Program-made: the position numbers and the translations under genes
The notes under the pieces: generated by a model
Databases searched by the model: none
Seen by the model: only the letters and a program-made list of their open reading frames with translations
Told to the model about the DNA's origin: nothing
Shown: piece after piece, positions 31,469 to 41,055 of the stretch
Layout of the letters: each line of letters begins with the position of its first letter
Numbering within the stretch: the first letter of the stretch is position 1
NCBI RefSeq assembly: GCF_001885735.1
Contig: NZ_JXKG01000018.1
Coordinates: 1 to 53,746, forward strand
DNA from: Enterococcus canintestini
GTDB lineage: Bacteria; Bacillota; Bacilli; Lactobacillales; Enterococcaceae
Direction: 5' to 3'
Length of the DNA stretch: 53,746 nucleotides

Positions 31469-32224
31469 ATGCGAATTTTAATCACCGCTGGCGGAACGTC
31501 AGAAAAAATTGACGATGTCCGCTCTATTACCAATCATTCTAGTGGTCGTTTAGGTGTAGCCATCGCTAATGCCTTTTATGAAAAGACAACTACAATCGAC
31601 TATGTGACAACAAACAGTGCACAAAAGCCCAGTAACACTAATATTAACTTACACTTGATTAGTGATACAAAAAATTTAAGTGCTACTCTAGAGTCTCTAT
31701 TATCACAAAATCACTACGATGCTGTTATTCACAGTATGGCTGTCAGTGACTTTACGCCAGCTACGAGTTTATCAGAAGAACAATTATTGACCGTTTTAAA
31801 TCGTTTGTTGAAAAATTATCAAGGTAACTCCTTAAACATGACCGATTTAAAAAACGGGATTCGTGAATTGGAAGAATTACCAGTAACAGAGAAAAAAATC
31901 TCATCAGAAACGGATCATCTATTTCTAATTTTAAAGAAAAATCCAAAAATTATTCAGTTAATTAAGCAATTACAACCCGAAACGATTTTAGTTGGCTTCA
32001 AACTGTTAGTGGATGTTTCCTTTAATGAACTCTATACCGTAGCTATGAATAGTATTAAAAAAAATCAGGCTGACTTTATTTTAGCCAATGATTTAACGAA
32101 AGTCGGTGAAAAACAACATCTGGGCTATTTAATTGCACAAGATGGCAGTTACACCACTGGCACTACCAAACAAGAAATTGCCGAACTGATTAAAGCAGCA
32201 ATTGTGACGGCTTCAAAACAATAA
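31469..32224 (+). CDS. coaB: Phosphopantothenate-cysteine ligase
   Basis: 251 residues, the separate CoaB form of streptococci and enterococci. ILITAGGTSEKIDDVRSITNHSSGRLG (about 3-29) is the CTP-binding opening of the family, and DAVIHSMAVSDF (about 89-100) lies at the active site. It joins 4'-phosphopantothenate to cysteine using CTP, the second of the steps to CoA. The separate decarboxylase gene coaC follows 20 bp later. Confidence 0.92.
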   Translation: MRILITAGGTSEKIDDVRSITNHSSGRLGVAIANAFYEKTTTIDYVTTNSAQKPSNTNINLHLISDTKNLSATLESLLSQNHYDAVIHSMAVSDFTPATSLSEEQLLTVLNRLLKNYQGNSLNMTDLKNGIRELEELPVTEKKISSETDHLFLILKKNPKIIQLIKQLQPETILVGFKLLVDVSFNELYTVAMNSIKKNQADFILANDLTKVGEKQHLGYLIAQDGSYTTGTTKQEIAELIKAAIVTASKQ

Positions 32225-32244
32225 TTGTATAAAGGAGAAAAATT

Positions 32245-32802
32245 ATGCGCCAACAACATATTTTACTAGGTGTCTCGGCTAGTATTTCAGCTTATAAAGC
32301 AGCAGATTTAACAAATGAATTAACCAAACGCGGCTATGCAGTGGATGTTTTAATGACAAAAAACAGCACCCAATTCATTACCCCACTTACCTTGCAAACA
32401 TTATCCAAACGACCAGTCCATACTGATGTAATGACTGAACGAAGAGCTGATTTAGTCAATCACATTGAGTTAGCCAAACATGCAGATTTACTTTTAATTG
32501 CTCCTGCTACTGCAAATATTATCGGCAAACTTGCAAATGGAATTGCTGATGATATGGTGACGACTGTGGCGATGGCGTTAGAAACCAAAGTACCTAAATT
32601 AATTGCTCCTGCCATGAATACCTACATGTATCAAAACCCAGTCATGGAAAAAAATCTTGCCACTTTAAAAGACTTCGGGTATAAAGAAATAGAACCACGT
32701 GAAGCATTACTCGCTTGTGGTGATTTTGGTCGCGGTGCACTAGCAACAAATGAAACTATCATTAAAGCAGTAGAAGCGACGCTAAGTAAAAGGAGTTTAT
32801 GA
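32245..32802 (+). CDS. coaC: Phosphopantothenoylcysteine decarboxylase
   Basis: 185 residues of the HFCD flavoprotein family. GVSASISAYKAADL (about 9-22) binds FMN, NHIELAKHAD holds the catalytic His, and PAMNTYMYQNPVM (about 125-137) matches the substrate-clamp PxMNxxMW-type motif. It removes CO2 from phosphopantothenoylcysteine. The stop codon overlaps the start of the ECF transporter gene (ATGA). Confidence 0.93.
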   Translation: MRQQHILLGVSASISAYKAADLTNELTKRGYAVDVLMTKNSTQFITPLTLQTLSKRPVHTDVMTERRADLVNHIELAKHADLLLIAPATANIIGKLANGIADDMVTTVAMALETKVPKLIAPAMNTYMYQNPVMEKNLATLKDFGYKEIEPREALLACGDFGRGALATNETIIKAVEATLSKRSL

Positions 32803-33455
32803 TGAAAAACAGCAAAACATTTGATCTTGTGTTAACTGCACTCTTTTTAGGCATCATGATTTTAATGAGTCTTGTACCTTTTTTAGGTTTTATCCCAATT
32901 GGGCCGTTAAATGCGACAATTTTACATGTCCCTGTGATTATCGGTTCCATTATTTTAGGACCTCGTTTAGGTGCCTTTCTCGGTTTTTCAATGGGGATTA
33001 TGAGCGTGTACAATTCCACCACCAGACCCAATCCGCTATCTTTTGTCTTCTCACCTTTTATTAACGTTATTGGGACAAATCATGGCGATTGGAAAGCATT
33101 AATTGTCGCGATTCTCCCCCGCATTTTGATTGGTGTAGTTCCATTTTTTGTCTATAAATACGGACGGCGTTTACTAAAAAATAAAGCCAATAGCATCACT
33201 TTATTTATCGCCGGAATTAGTGGTGGTTTAACTAATACGCTATTAGTAATGAATCTGATTTATTTTCTCTTTCAAAATAGTTATGCCACTTATGTTAGTC
33301 AAAGTGGACAAAGTCACGATTTCTTATATGGCGCTATTTTAACGGTTATTTTCACGCAAGGTATTCCAGAAGCCATTGTAGCCGGTGTTGTAACGGCTGC
33401 TGTTTGTAGCATTTTATTACGACTTACTAAAAAGAATCGCACAGAAATGTATTAA
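32799..33455 (+). CDS. panT: ECF transporter substrate-binding subunit, probably pantothenate-specific (PanT)
   Basis: 218 residues, about six membrane helices, with the short GPRLGAFLGFSMGIMSV segment typical of S-components. Overlap with coaC (ATGA) and its place in the coaBC cluster support pantothenate as the substrate, since PanT-type genes are found beside CoA genes in lactic acid bacteria. It would use the shared ECF energising module encoded elsewhere. The start may be the first or second of two adjacent ATGs (32799 or 32802). Confidence 0.85.
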   Translation: MMKNSKTFDLVLTALFLGIMILMSLVPFLGFIPIGPLNATILHVPVIIGSIILGPRLGAFLGFSMGIMSVYNSTTRPNPLSFVFSPFINVIGTNHGDWKALIVAILPRILIGVVPFFVYKYGRRLLKNKANSITLFIAGISGGLTNTLLVMNLIYFLFQNSYATYVSQSGQSHDFLYGAILTVIFTQGIPEAIVAGVVTAAVCSILLRLTKKNRTEMY

Positions 33456-33464
33456 AAAGAATAA

Positions 33465-33502
33465 AATAAGCGGTGTGACAAAATTTTGTCACACCGCTTA
33501 TT
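33465..33502. terminator. 38-bp loop-free palindrome, bidirectional terminator
   Basis: Perfect 19-bp arms (33465-33483 / 33484-33502) around GTGTGACAAAA|TTTTGTCACAC with A- and T-rich flanks. It separates convergent panT and murB. The same core is found at 38031-38057 and 45556-45588. Confidence 0.85.
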
Positions 33503-33503
33503 T

Positions 33504-34400
33504 TTATTCTTCACCAATAATCCGGACTTCTGTTTCCAAAGCTACATCAAATTTTTCTTTAATCGTTTTTTGGATGTAGGCGATTAGTTCGACATAATCT
33601 GTTGCTGTCGCATTATCAATGTTCACAATAAAGCCTGCATGTTTTTCAGATATTTGGGCGCCGCCCCATTTCATTCCTTGTAAACCAGCATCTTGAATAA
33701 GTTTGCCTGTAAAATGTCCAACTGGGCGTTTAAAGACACTCCCGCAAGAAGGATATTCTAAAGGTTGCTTTAATTGACGTAAAGCAGTTAGTTCATCCAT
33801 CCGCGCTTTAATCATTTCGTGATTTCCTTTTTTTAATTGGAAACGAGCTGATAAAATAATCGCACCCAAATCTTGAACTGCGCTGTGACGATATGAAAAA
33901 TTCATTTCATCATGATTTAATGTCTTGATTGTACCATCAGCAAATAATACCTCACAACTGGCAAAAACATCTTTAATCTCGCCATCATAAGCACCCGCAT
34001 TCATAAAGACAGCACCGCCGATACTTCCAGGGATACCACTGGCAAATTCAAAGCCAGCTAAATTTTCTTTTAAAGCAGCATAAGTGGTATCAATTAATTT
34101 TGCCCCAGCTTGTGCTTCTACAAGCGTATCTTTGACACTCACTTTTGTCATTTGACTTAACATAATAACGAGTCCGCGAATACCACCATCCCGAACAATT
34201 AAATTACTCGCATTGCCTAAAACTAACCACGGAATATCATTTTCCCGACAGTAGTCCACTAAAGCTTTCGTTTCAGTTGCACTTTTAGGAAAAGCTAAAA
34301 CATCGGCTGGGCCACCGGTTTTGGTAAAAGTATAATTCATTAACGGTTCATCTAATAAAATACTAATTTCAGGAAAAGCTTGTTTAAATGCATCTTTCAT
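33504..34400 (-). CDS. murB: UDP-N-acetylenolpyruvoylglucosamine reductase
   Basis: 298 residues. FAD-binding segments [18 protein letters not shown] (about 57-75) and [26 protein letters not shown] (about 118-143), then the catalytic Ser in [11 protein letters not shown] (about 220-230) and the C-terminal KHAGFIVN. It reduces UDP-GlcNAc-enolpyruvate to UDP-MurNAc in peptidoglycan synthesis. The short form without the long loop of E. coli MurB fits Firmicutes. Same strand as potABCD, but separated from it by a divergent four-gene block. Confidence 0.95.
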   Translation of the reverse strand: MKDAFKQAFPEISILLDEPLMNYTFTKTGGPADVLAFPKSATETKALVDYCRENDIPWLVLGNASNLIVRDGGIRGLVIMLSQMTKVSVKDTLVEAQAGAKLIDTTYAALKENLAGFEFASGIPGSIGGAVFMNAGAYDGEIKDVFASCEVLFADGTIKTLNHDEMNFSYRHSAVQDLGAIILSARFQLKKGNHEMIKARMDELTALRQLKQPLEYPSCGSVFKRPVGHFTGKLIQDAGLQGMKWGGAQISEKHAGFIVNIDNATATDYVELIAYIQKTIKEKFDVALETEVRIIGEE

Positions 34401-34465
34401 GAAAAATTTTCCTCTCTTTTAAAAACATCCCACTCATTTTAGCACGTCAAGGAAAATCTTGCCAC

Positions 34466-35365
34466 CTAGGCTTGACTTTTGGCTAGCAGTTCCGCACATA
34501 ACTGATGGCTAACGATAACATTTTCTTGTAGGGGCTGTTCATTTTTTTCCACCGCAGCTAAAAATTGAGTGACCATTTCTTCAAACCCACGCTTTGCTAA
34601 AGTCGTCTGCCAATCGTCACCACTTAATTGCAGACTGCCTTTAGAATTTAATTCCGTTAAATTTGTCAGATTTTCAAGAATTAACGTTTTAGCGGGACTT
34701 GTCACCTCGTAACGCTCATAATTGGCGCCACTTCTTAAATCCATTGTAATCGTCGCGCTCATCTGCTCACTGGTAAGTAACATCGTCGCATATTCCAAGT
34801 TATTGTCTGTCACTTGCAAATCACCGTAAGCAAGTTTTGGCGTACCAGGCATTAAATAGACTGCTGTATCGACTAAATGTAAAAATAAATCATAAGCTAA
34901 AAACTCAGGCGTACCCCGACCGGCAATCCGATTTTTTTGCAGGTGCAGTTGTCTTTTGTCAGGTAAATCTTTTAAATGTTTCATATAAGGTGCATAACGT
35001 CGATTAAAACCTAACATTAAAATTAAATTTTTATCAGCCGCAAGTTGATATAATTCTTTAGTTTCCGATAAACTTTCTGTCAGCGGCTTATCGACAAAAA
35101 CATGAATTCCTTTTTTTAAACATGCTTTTACCAGCTCATAATGACTTTTAGTTGCACTATGAATGAAACAAGCAGTAATATTTTGCTCGAATAATTCGGT
35201 GATATTTTCATATACATGTAAAAAGCCATAACGTTTTTTGAGTAAGGCTTGAACTTCTTTATTACGCGTCGCAAAGTAAAACTGGGCTTCATCTTGTTTT
35301 TTTAAATACGTCGGCAAATAAGCCTTTTGGGCAATATTGCCAATTCCTAGGACACCGATTTTCAT
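34466..35365 (-). CDS. Gfo/Idh/MocA-family NAD(P)-dependent oxidoreductase
   Basis: 299 residues from ATG 35365 (AAGGAAG upstream; an upstream in-frame ATG at 35398 has no site). Rossmann motif MKIGVLGIGNIAQKAYLPT (about 1-19), then the EKP-like VDKPLTESLSET (about 88-99). The C-terminal domain has HLVDTAVYL, which carries the conserved His. Family members act on sugars or inositols; the substrate cannot be told. It stands alone, 65 bp upstream of murB on the same strand. Confidence 0.85.
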   Translation of the reverse strand: MKIGVLGIGNIAQKAYLPTYLKKQDEAQFYFATRNKEVQALLKKRYGFLHVYENITELFEQNITACFIHSATKSHYELVKACLKKGIHVFVDKPLTESLSETKELYQLAADKNLILMLGFNRRYAPYMKHLKDLPDKRQLHLQKNRIAGRGTPEFLAYDLFLHLVDTAVYLMPGTPKLAYGDLQVTDNNLEYATMLLTSEQMSATITMDLRSGANYERYEVTSPAKTLILENLTNLTELNSKGSLQLSGDDWQTTLAKRGFEEMVTQFLAAVEKNEQPLQENVIVSHQLCAELLAKSQA

Positions 35366-35458
35366 TAAAACACTTCCTTTAGTTGCCTTTTCTTTCATCT
35401 TACACCATTTTTCGCTAAAATAAATAAGAATGTTAATAGGGATAAAGGAGGAAAAATT

Positions 35459-36214
35459 TTGAAATTAATCTCTTGGAACGTCAACGGCTTACGGGCAGTG
35501 ATGAAAAAGAATTTTATGGAGGTCTTTAACGAATTAGATGCTGACTTTTTCTGTTTACAAGAAACGAAATTACAAGCCGGTCAAATTGAAATGGACTTAC
35601 CTAATTACTATGAATACTGGAATTATGCTGAGAAAAAAGGCTATTCTGGAACAGCTATTTTCGCAAAAAAAGAAGCGCTTAATGTGACTTATGGAATTGG
35701 CATTGATCACCATGATTTAGAAGGCCGAGTGATTACTTTAGAATATCCGGAATTTTACTTAGTCGACTGCTATACCCCAAACTCACAAAATGAACTAAAA
35801 CGGCTGGATTATCGTTTGACTTGGGAAGATGATTTTCGTAATTATTTAGTTACACTGAACCAGACAAAACCAGTTATTCTGTGTGGTGATTTAAATGTTG
35901 CCCATGAAAATATTGATTTAAAAAATTGGAAAACCAATCGCAAAAACGCCGGTTTCACGGATGAAGAAAGAAGTAAGTTCACTGCATTATTAAATGCTGG
36001 CTTTATTGATAGCTTCCGTTATTTTTATCCCGAACTTGAAGGAGTTTATTCTTGGTGGAGTTATCGCTTTAACGCCCGAAAGAATAATGCGGGTTGGCGA
36101 ATTGACTACTTTGTGGTTTCAGAAGACTTAAAAGACAAACTAGTAGATGCAAAAATTCATACAGAAATTTTTGGCAGTGATCATTGTCCGGTTGAATTGG
36201 ATTTAAATTTTTAA
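35459..36214 (+). CDS. exoA: Exodeoxyribonuclease III / AP endonuclease
   Basis: 251 residues. Translation starts with TTG at 35459 behind a strong AAGGAGG. Motifs of the endonuclease/exonuclease fold are complete: SWNVNGLRA (about 4-12), LQETKLQ (Glu 34), YTPNSQ, GDLNVAHENID (about 147-157), SWWSYRFNAR and the final GSDHCPVELDL with the catalytic Asp-His. It cleaves DNA at abasic sites for base-excision repair; the uracil glycosylase ung lies 3 kb away. Confidence 0.93.
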   Translation: MKLISWNVNGLRAVMKKNFMEVFNELDADFFCLQETKLQAGQIEMDLPNYYEYWNYAEKKGYSGTAIFAKKEALNVTYGIGIDHHDLEGRVITLEYPEFYLVDCYTPNSQNELKRLDYRLTWEDDFRNYLVTLNQTKPVILCGDLNVAHENIDLKNWKTNRKNAGFTDEERSKFTALLNAGFIDSFRYFYPELEGVYSWWSYRFNARKNNAGWRIDYFVVSEDLKDKLVDAKIHTEIFGSDHCPVELDLNF

Positions 36215-36292
36215 TTTGTGTTAAAAAGACGATGGAATAATTGCTTCTGTCGTCTTTTTTGTGCTAAATTACACGAAGAAAGGACGATTAAA

Positions 36293-36826
36293 ATGAATTT
36301 TATTGCAATGGATTTTGAAACAGCTAATCACGAAAAACATAGTGCTTGTTCACTGGCTTTAGTGATGGTACGCAATAGTAAAATTGTCGGTGAATACTAC
36401 TCTTTAATTAAACCGGAAACTCCTTTTTTCTGGCGTAATATTCAAATTCACGGTATTCATCCGGAAGATGTTGTAAACGCGCCTAAATTTCCTGCTGTTT
36501 GGGAACAAATTTCGCAATATTATAATCAAAACAGTTTAATTGTCGCCCATAACGCGCCATTTGATAACGGAGTTTTAGCTGGTTGCCTTGAGTATTATGG
36601 CTTGGAAAAACAACCCTATCTATCCCTTTGCACCGCGCGTTCTAGCCGCAAACTATACCCTGAATTTCCTAATCACCGTTTAAATACAATGTGTGATATG
36701 CTAGATATTACATTAAATAATCACCACGATGCTTTAGAAGATAGCCGTGCTTGTGCTGAAATTTTATTACGGCAAGAAGCAGAATTTGGTACTGATCCGT
36801 TAAAAAAATTAGTGACAATCAAATAG
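36293..36826 (+). CDS. DEDDh 3'-5' exonuclease (DnaQ/PolC-epsilon-like)
   Basis: 177 residues from ATG 36293 (AAAGGACGATTAAA upstream). Exo I FIAMDFETAN (Asp and Glu), Exo II VAHNAPFDNGVL and Exo III HHDALEDSRACAEI (His and Asp) are all present. It is a stand-alone nuclease, without polymerase domains. Such proteins trim DNA or RNA ends in repair. It follows exoA at 78 bp and ends in its own terminator. Confidence 0.9.
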   Translation: MNFIAMDFETANHEKHSACSLALVMVRNSKIVGEYYSLIKPETPFFWRNIQIHGIHPEDVVNAPKFPAVWEQISQYYNQNSLIVAHNAPFDNGVLAGCLEYYGLEKQPYLSLCTARSSRKLYPEFPNHRLNTMCDMLDITLNNHHDALEDSRACAEILLRQEAEFGTDPLKKLVTIK

Positions 36827-36876
36827 ACGTAACGTTTGTATAGCTTAATAGCTAACAGACGTTACGTCTATTTTTT
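36823..36876 (+). terminator. Terminator after the DnaQ-like exonuclease gene
   Basis: AGACGTAACGT and ACGTTACGTCT form an inverted repeat around a 20-odd-nt loop (which itself holds a small TAGC/GCTA stem), followed by a run of T on the plus strand. Confidence 0.75.
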
Positions 36877-36921
36877 TATTTACAAAAACTCTTGGGACCC
36901 TTTACTGTTTTAAAAAGGAAC

Positions 36922-37443
36922 TCAATCAATCAAAAGTGCCATTAAATAAGCGTCAATAAACTCATTTTGCCTAGTTAAAAAGCTTCTTTGCATTTTACCT
37001 TCTTTAATAAAACCAAATTTTTGATAAAGATGAATTGCTCTTTTGTTACGCGCTTGAACTGTCAACTCTAATCGACGAATAACACCGGAGTTTTCTGCCC
37101 ACCAGATAATTTCTTCCATCATGGCAGCGCCTAGTCCCATGCCCCAGTACTCTTTTAAAATGGAGATACCAACTTCGCCAATATGCGCGACGCGGGGGTT
37201 ATCTTCGGCTAAAACAGAAGCCATGCCGATAATTTTTTCTCCTGCTAAAGCTACTAATGATAAATTATTTTTACTTTCCAAAAAAGCGCCTAATTGCATG
37301 GCTAATTGTTCTTCAGTCAATGAAAGGCCATGCTCATCCATAATTAGAAAATCCGTTTCACTGCCGATTTTTTTCATCACTTGTAAAAGTTGCGGAGCAT
37401 CAGTTGGTTGGGTAGGTCGAATGGTTACAGCGACATCTGTCAT
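36922..37443 (-). CDS. GNAT-family N-acetyltransferase
   Basis: 173 residues. The acetyl-CoA loop is seen in VGISILKEYWGMGLGAAMM (about 105-123), and RRLELTVQARNKRAIHLYQKFGFIKEG (about 132-158) is the usual C-terminal half. It overlaps the 3' end of tsaE by 4 nt (ATGA), so it is co-translated with it. RimI, the ribosomal S18 acetylase, is often near t6A genes, but this protein is more like general small-molecule or protein acetylases; the substrate is unknown. Confidence 0.85.
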   Translation of the reverse strand: MTDVAVTIRPTQPTDAPQLLQVMKKIGSETDFLIMDEHGLSLTEEQLAMQLGAFLESKNNLSLVALAGEKIIGMASVLAEDNPRVAHIGEVGISILKEYWGMGLGAAMMEEIIWWAENSGVIRRLELTVQARNKRAIHLYQKFGFIKEGKMQRSFLTRQNEFIDAYLMALLID

Positions 37444-37910
37444 GCTTTATTCTCCCAAGTATTTAAAATCCGTTTCAAAAAGGCTGCACTTTGGCTACCA
37501 AAAGCTGTAAATTCCGCCGTGCGGGCATTATCGTCGTGCTCAACTTTTCTTAAAGTTAATTCTAAATAATCGACTGGCATTCCATCAGCTAGTAGTTGTC
37601 CCCACTCTACTACAGATAATCCTTCACCTTCAAAATATTCTTCTAATCCCAATTCCTCAGCATCGGCTCCAATCCGATAAACATCCATGTGATAAAGGGG
37701 TAGGCGGCCTTCTTCATACTCGCGAATAATCGTATACGTCGGACTTTTTACCATTCTTTTTATACCAAGTCCTTGGGCGATGCCTTTTGTAATTGTCGTC
37801 TTTCCTGCCCCCAGCTCACCTGTCAAAATAATGACGTCGCCGGCAGTGGCACATTCACCAATAATTTGGCCTAGTTTTTCTGTTGCCAAAAGATCTGTTA
37901 AAGCGATCAT
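37440..37910 (-). CDS. tsaE: tRNA threonylcarbamoyladenosine biosynthesis ATPase TsaE
   Basis: 156 residues. P-loop GELGAGKTT (31-39), then SPTYTIIREYEEGRLPLYHMDVYRI (about 63-87), and EYFEGEGLSVVEWGQLL (about 95-111). TsaE hydrolyses ATP to regenerate the TsaB-TsaD complex making the essential t6A37 modification in tRNAs reading ANN codons. Coupled to the GNAT gene by a 4-nt overlap; lies downstream of pta on the same strand after a terminator. Confidence 0.93.
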   Translation of the reverse strand: MIALTDLLATEKLGQIIGECATAGDVIILTGELGAGKTTITKGIAQGLGIKRMVKSPTYTIIREYEEGRLPLYHMDVYRIGADAEELGLEEYFEGEGLSVVEWGQLLADGMPVDYLELTLRKVEHDDNARTAEFTAFGSQSAAFLKRILNTWENKA

Positions 37911-38030
37911 GCTCGCTCCTCCTCACCAATAAATATATCTACTTTTAGTAGAAGCTTTGCTAAGTATAACTGGGACAATAGTAGAATGCAAAAACAAACA
38001 CTACAAATTTAACAACTTAGATATTAAAAA

Positions 38031-38057
38031 AGGCGTGACAAAAATATTGTCACGCCT
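38031..38057. terminator. Palindromic terminator after pta (GTGACAA family)
   Basis: 11-bp arms (38031-38041 / 38047-38057) with 5-nt loop; A-run on one side and pta end on the other. A shorter member of the palindrome family found at 33465 and 45556. Confidence 0.8.
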
Positions 38058-38070
38058 CTACTTGACTACT

Positions 38071-39057
38071 TTATTTAGCAATGTTTAAAGTTTGTGCTGC
38101 TGTAATAATAGATAATTTGTAAACATCTTCTTCATTTGCACCACGAGATAAATCAGAAACAGGTTTGTTTAAACCTTGTAAGATTGGTCCAATCGCTTCA
38201 AAGTTACCGAAGCGTTGTGCAATTTTATAGCCGATGTTACCAGATTGTAATTCAGGGAAAACAAAGACAGTCGCTTTACCAGCAACAGCTGACTCTGGCG
38301 CTTTTAGTTGCCCAACAGCTGAAACGTAAGCTGCATCAAATTGTAATTCACCATCTAAAATAATATCTGGTGCCATTTCTTTTGCGATTTTTGTCGCTTC
38401 AACAACTTTATCTACTTCTGGTGCTTTAGCAGAACCTTTTGTAGAAAAACTTAATAATGCCACTTTAGGATCGATATCAAATAATTCAGCAGTTTCAGCT
38501 GAAGCTACCGCAATTTCTGCTAACTCTTGAGCAGAGGGGTTGACATTAATCGCACAATCAGAGAATAAATATTTTTCTTGATCGCGGCCACGAACCATTA
38601 AGAATGCACCACTGGTACGACTAACACCTGGTTTTGTTTTAATAATTTGAAGCGCAGGAAGAACAGTATCGCCAGTTGAGTGAATCGCACCAGAAACCAT
38701 TCCATCTGTTACACCCATGTAAGTTAGCATAGTACCAAAGTAGTTCACATCTTTTAAAATTTCTTCTGCTTGTTCTTTGGTTACTTTACCTTTACGGCGT
38801 TCTACAAAGGCTTCGACCATTTTATCCCAGTCTGCATAGTTATCAGGATCAAGAATTTCAAATTGATCAATGGTAATACCACGAGCGACAGCGGCCTTTG
38901 CAACCTCATCTTTATTCCCAATCAAAACAGGTGTAATCAACTCTTCTGCATTCAAACGCGCAGCTGCACCTAAAATACGTGAATCAGTTGCTTCTGGAAA
39001 AGCAATTTTGATGCCTCGACGTACAATTTTAAATTTTAAACTATCAAATAATTCCAC
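38071..39057 (-). CDS. pta: Phosphate acetyltransferase
   Basis: 328 residues, the compact single-domain form. Conserved segments include RILGAAARLNAEELITPVLIGN (about 23-44), GMVSGAIHSTGDTVLPALQIIKTKPGVSRTSGAFLM (about 119-155) and the CoA site TVFVFPELQSGNIGYKIAQRFG (about 263-284). It interconverts acetyl-CoA and acetyl phosphate. AGGAGG precedes the start. Stands in its own unit with the palindromic terminator behind it. Confidence 0.95.
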   Translation of the reverse strand: MELFDSLKFKIVRRGIKIAFPEATDSRILGAAARLNAEELITPVLIGNKDEVAKAAVARGITIDQFEILDPDNYADWDKMVEAFVERRKGKVTKEQAEEILKDVNYFGTMLTYMGVTDGMVSGAIHSTGDTVLPALQIIKTKPGVSRTSGAFLMVRGRDQEKYLFSDCAINVNPSAQELAEIAVASAETAELFDIDPKVALLSFSTKGSAKAPEVDKVVEATKIAKEMAPDIILDGELQFDAAYVSAVGQLKAPESAVAGKATVFVFPELQSGNIGYKIAQRFGNFEAIGPILQGLNKPVSDLSRGANEEDVYKLSIITAAQTLNIAK

Positions 39058-39220
39058 CGGAATTACCTCCTGTATTTTTTCTCACCCCCATCATACACTA
39101 TTCACAAAAAAAAGAACAGTTCTTTTTGCTGTTATAGTAAAAAGCGTCAGTTTTTTGTTATTAATTTCACATAGTTTCATTTTTATTATATAACAGCAAG
39201 CGCTTCATTATTACACTGTA

Positions 39221-39910
39221 TTATACAATGGTTGCATCCTGGGGTAGCGCCCAATCGATTGGCTTTTCACCAAAAGAAACTAAAGCAGCATTAGCTTTTG
39301 AAAAAGGACGTGAACCAAAAAAACCACGATGTGCCGATAATGGACTTGGATGCGGTGAAGCTATAACGACATGGTGCTTTTGATCAATCATTTTAATTTT
39401 GTCTTGTGCACCTTTGCCCCACAAAATGAAAACAATCGGCTTTTGTCTTGCGTTTAACTTCTCTATAATTTTATCTGTTAGTTGCTCCCAGCCTTTACCA
39501 CGATGCGAATAAGCTTGGCCTTCTCGCACTGTTAACACTGTATTTAAAAGTAAAACACCTTGTTTTGCCCAGCTCGTTAAATAGCCATGATTAACCGGTG
39601 CTATCCCTAAATCACTTTGTAATTCTTTATAAATATTTTGCAAAGAAGGCGGAATTTTGACACCAGGTTGAACGGAAAACGATAACCCATGAGCTTGGTT
39701 AGCTCCGTGATAAGGATCTTGACCTAAAATAACAACTTTGACTGCTTCATAAGGCGTTAGTTCTAGCGCTTCAAAAATGTGATACATATCTGGATAAATT
39801 TTTTGGGTCTGATATTCTTGTTTTAAAAACTCCCGCAACTCTAAATAGTAAGGTTTATTAAATTCAGGTGCTAAGATATCTTGCCAACTGTTATGAATAA
39901 TTGTTTTCAT
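39221..39910 (-). CDS. ung: Uracil-DNA glycosylase
   Basis: 229 residues. Water-activating motif GQDPYHG (63-69, Asp65) and the leucine-loop motif [14 protein letters not shown] (about 186-199) are intact, and [10 protein letters not shown] precedes it. It removes uracil from DNA, starting base-excision repair. AGGAGG lies before the start. Family length normal. Confidence 0.96.
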   Translation of the reverse strand: MKTIIHNSWQDILAPEFNKPYYLELREFLKQEYQTQKIYPDMYHIFEALELTPYEAVKVVILGQDPYHGANQAHGLSFSVQPGVKIPPSLQNIYKELQSDLGIAPVNHGYLTSWAKQGVLLLNTVLTVREGQAYSHRGKGWEQLTDKIIEKLNARQKPIVFILWGKGAQDKIKMIDQKHHVVIASPHPSPLSAHRGFFGSRPFSKANAALVSFGEKPIDWALPQDATIV

Positions 39911-40134
39911 GGCTACCTCCTGTAATAACTACTGATAAAAGGGACAATTTTTTTCGGACTGCCAGCTTAAATCGGTTTTATCTTCCCAAGTTATTGTAGC
40001 CTAAATGTCTAGGATTGTCTTTGAAACCGCCACAAATTTGTCCAAATCTATGTTAAACTGAAAGCGTATGAAGGTTCGTAAAATGAACTCCCTCAGCTTT
40101 TTACATTAGATTTTAAGGATGGTGTCACCTATTT

Positions 40135-41007
40135 ATGATTAAATTAATTGCCTCTGACATGGATGGGACGTTATTAAATTCCCGCATGCAGATTTCTGTC
40201 GAAAATATTGCCGCGATTAAATATGCAAAAGAACATGGAATTGAATTTATGGTGGCTACTGGGCGTAACCGAGAAGAAGCCTTACCTGCTTTAGAACAAG
40301 CAGGCATTAAATGCGCCATGATTAACTTAAATGGTGCTCAAGTTTTTGACGAGGACGGAAATTCGTTATTTACCGTTCCAATTGAACTAGATGTGGTTTC
40401 AGAAATTTTAGATACTTTACGTGCTGCTGATATTTATTATGAAGTAGCAACAAATGAAGGACTTTATTCAGAAAGCCAAGCAAAAAGAATTGAAAATTTT
40501 TCGGAACACATGGCAGAATTAATGCCCCATTTAACGCATAAAATGGCGATTGCGATGACCTCGGCACAATTAGAATTTTTACCGGTAAATTACGTCGCCG
40601 ATATTAAAGCCCTTTTAACGAAACCTCATTTTGAAGTTTTAAAAATTATTTGTTTTCATAAAGATGGTCCAGCCGTGTTAGGACCAGTGGCAAAACAATT
40701 AGATCAAAATGAAACATTACACGTGACTTCTTCTGGACAAAATAATATTGAAATCAATCATCGTGATGCCCAAAAAGGAATTGCAGTCGCCCATGTTGCC
40801 AAAGAACGAAATATCGCTTTGTCTGAAGTGATGACAATTGGCGACAATATGAACGATTTAAGTATGATTCAACTAGCTGGAGTGAGTTTTGCGATGGGAA
40901 ATGCTAAAATTGAATTGAAAGAAAACGCCAAGTATTTAACCGCCACTAACATTGAATCAGGTGTTGGTAAAGCCATTATGCGAGCAATTGACGAGAATTT
41001 GGCGTAA
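40135..41007 (+). CDS. Cof-type HAD-superfamily phosphatase
   Basis: 290 residues. HAD motif I DMDGTLLNS (about 8-16), motif II MVATGRN, and motif IV IGDNMNDLSMI (about 238-248) with a C2 cap between. These enzymes dephosphorylate sugar phosphates, flavin or pyridoxal phosphate; the substrate cannot be assigned. It is followed 48 bp later by the LURP-one gene and may be co-transcribed. Confidence 0.88.
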   Translation: MIKLIASDMDGTLLNSRMQISVENIAAIKYAKEHGIEFMVATGRNREEALPALEQAGIKCAMINLNGAQVFDEDGNSLFTVPIELDVVSEILDTLRAADIYYEVATNEGLYSESQAKRIENFSEHMAELMPHLTHKMAIAMTSAQLEFLPVNYVADIKALLTKPHFEVLKIICFHKDGPAVLGPVAKQLDQNETLHVTSSGQNNIEINHRDAQKGIAVAHVAKERNIALSEVMTIGDNMNDLSMIQLAGVSFAMGNAKIELKENAKYLTATNIESGVGKAIMRAIDENLA

Positions 41008-41055
41008 ACTAAAAGACGAGTAGAAGCTTTAGCGAATGAATAAGGAGGCGCTAGG

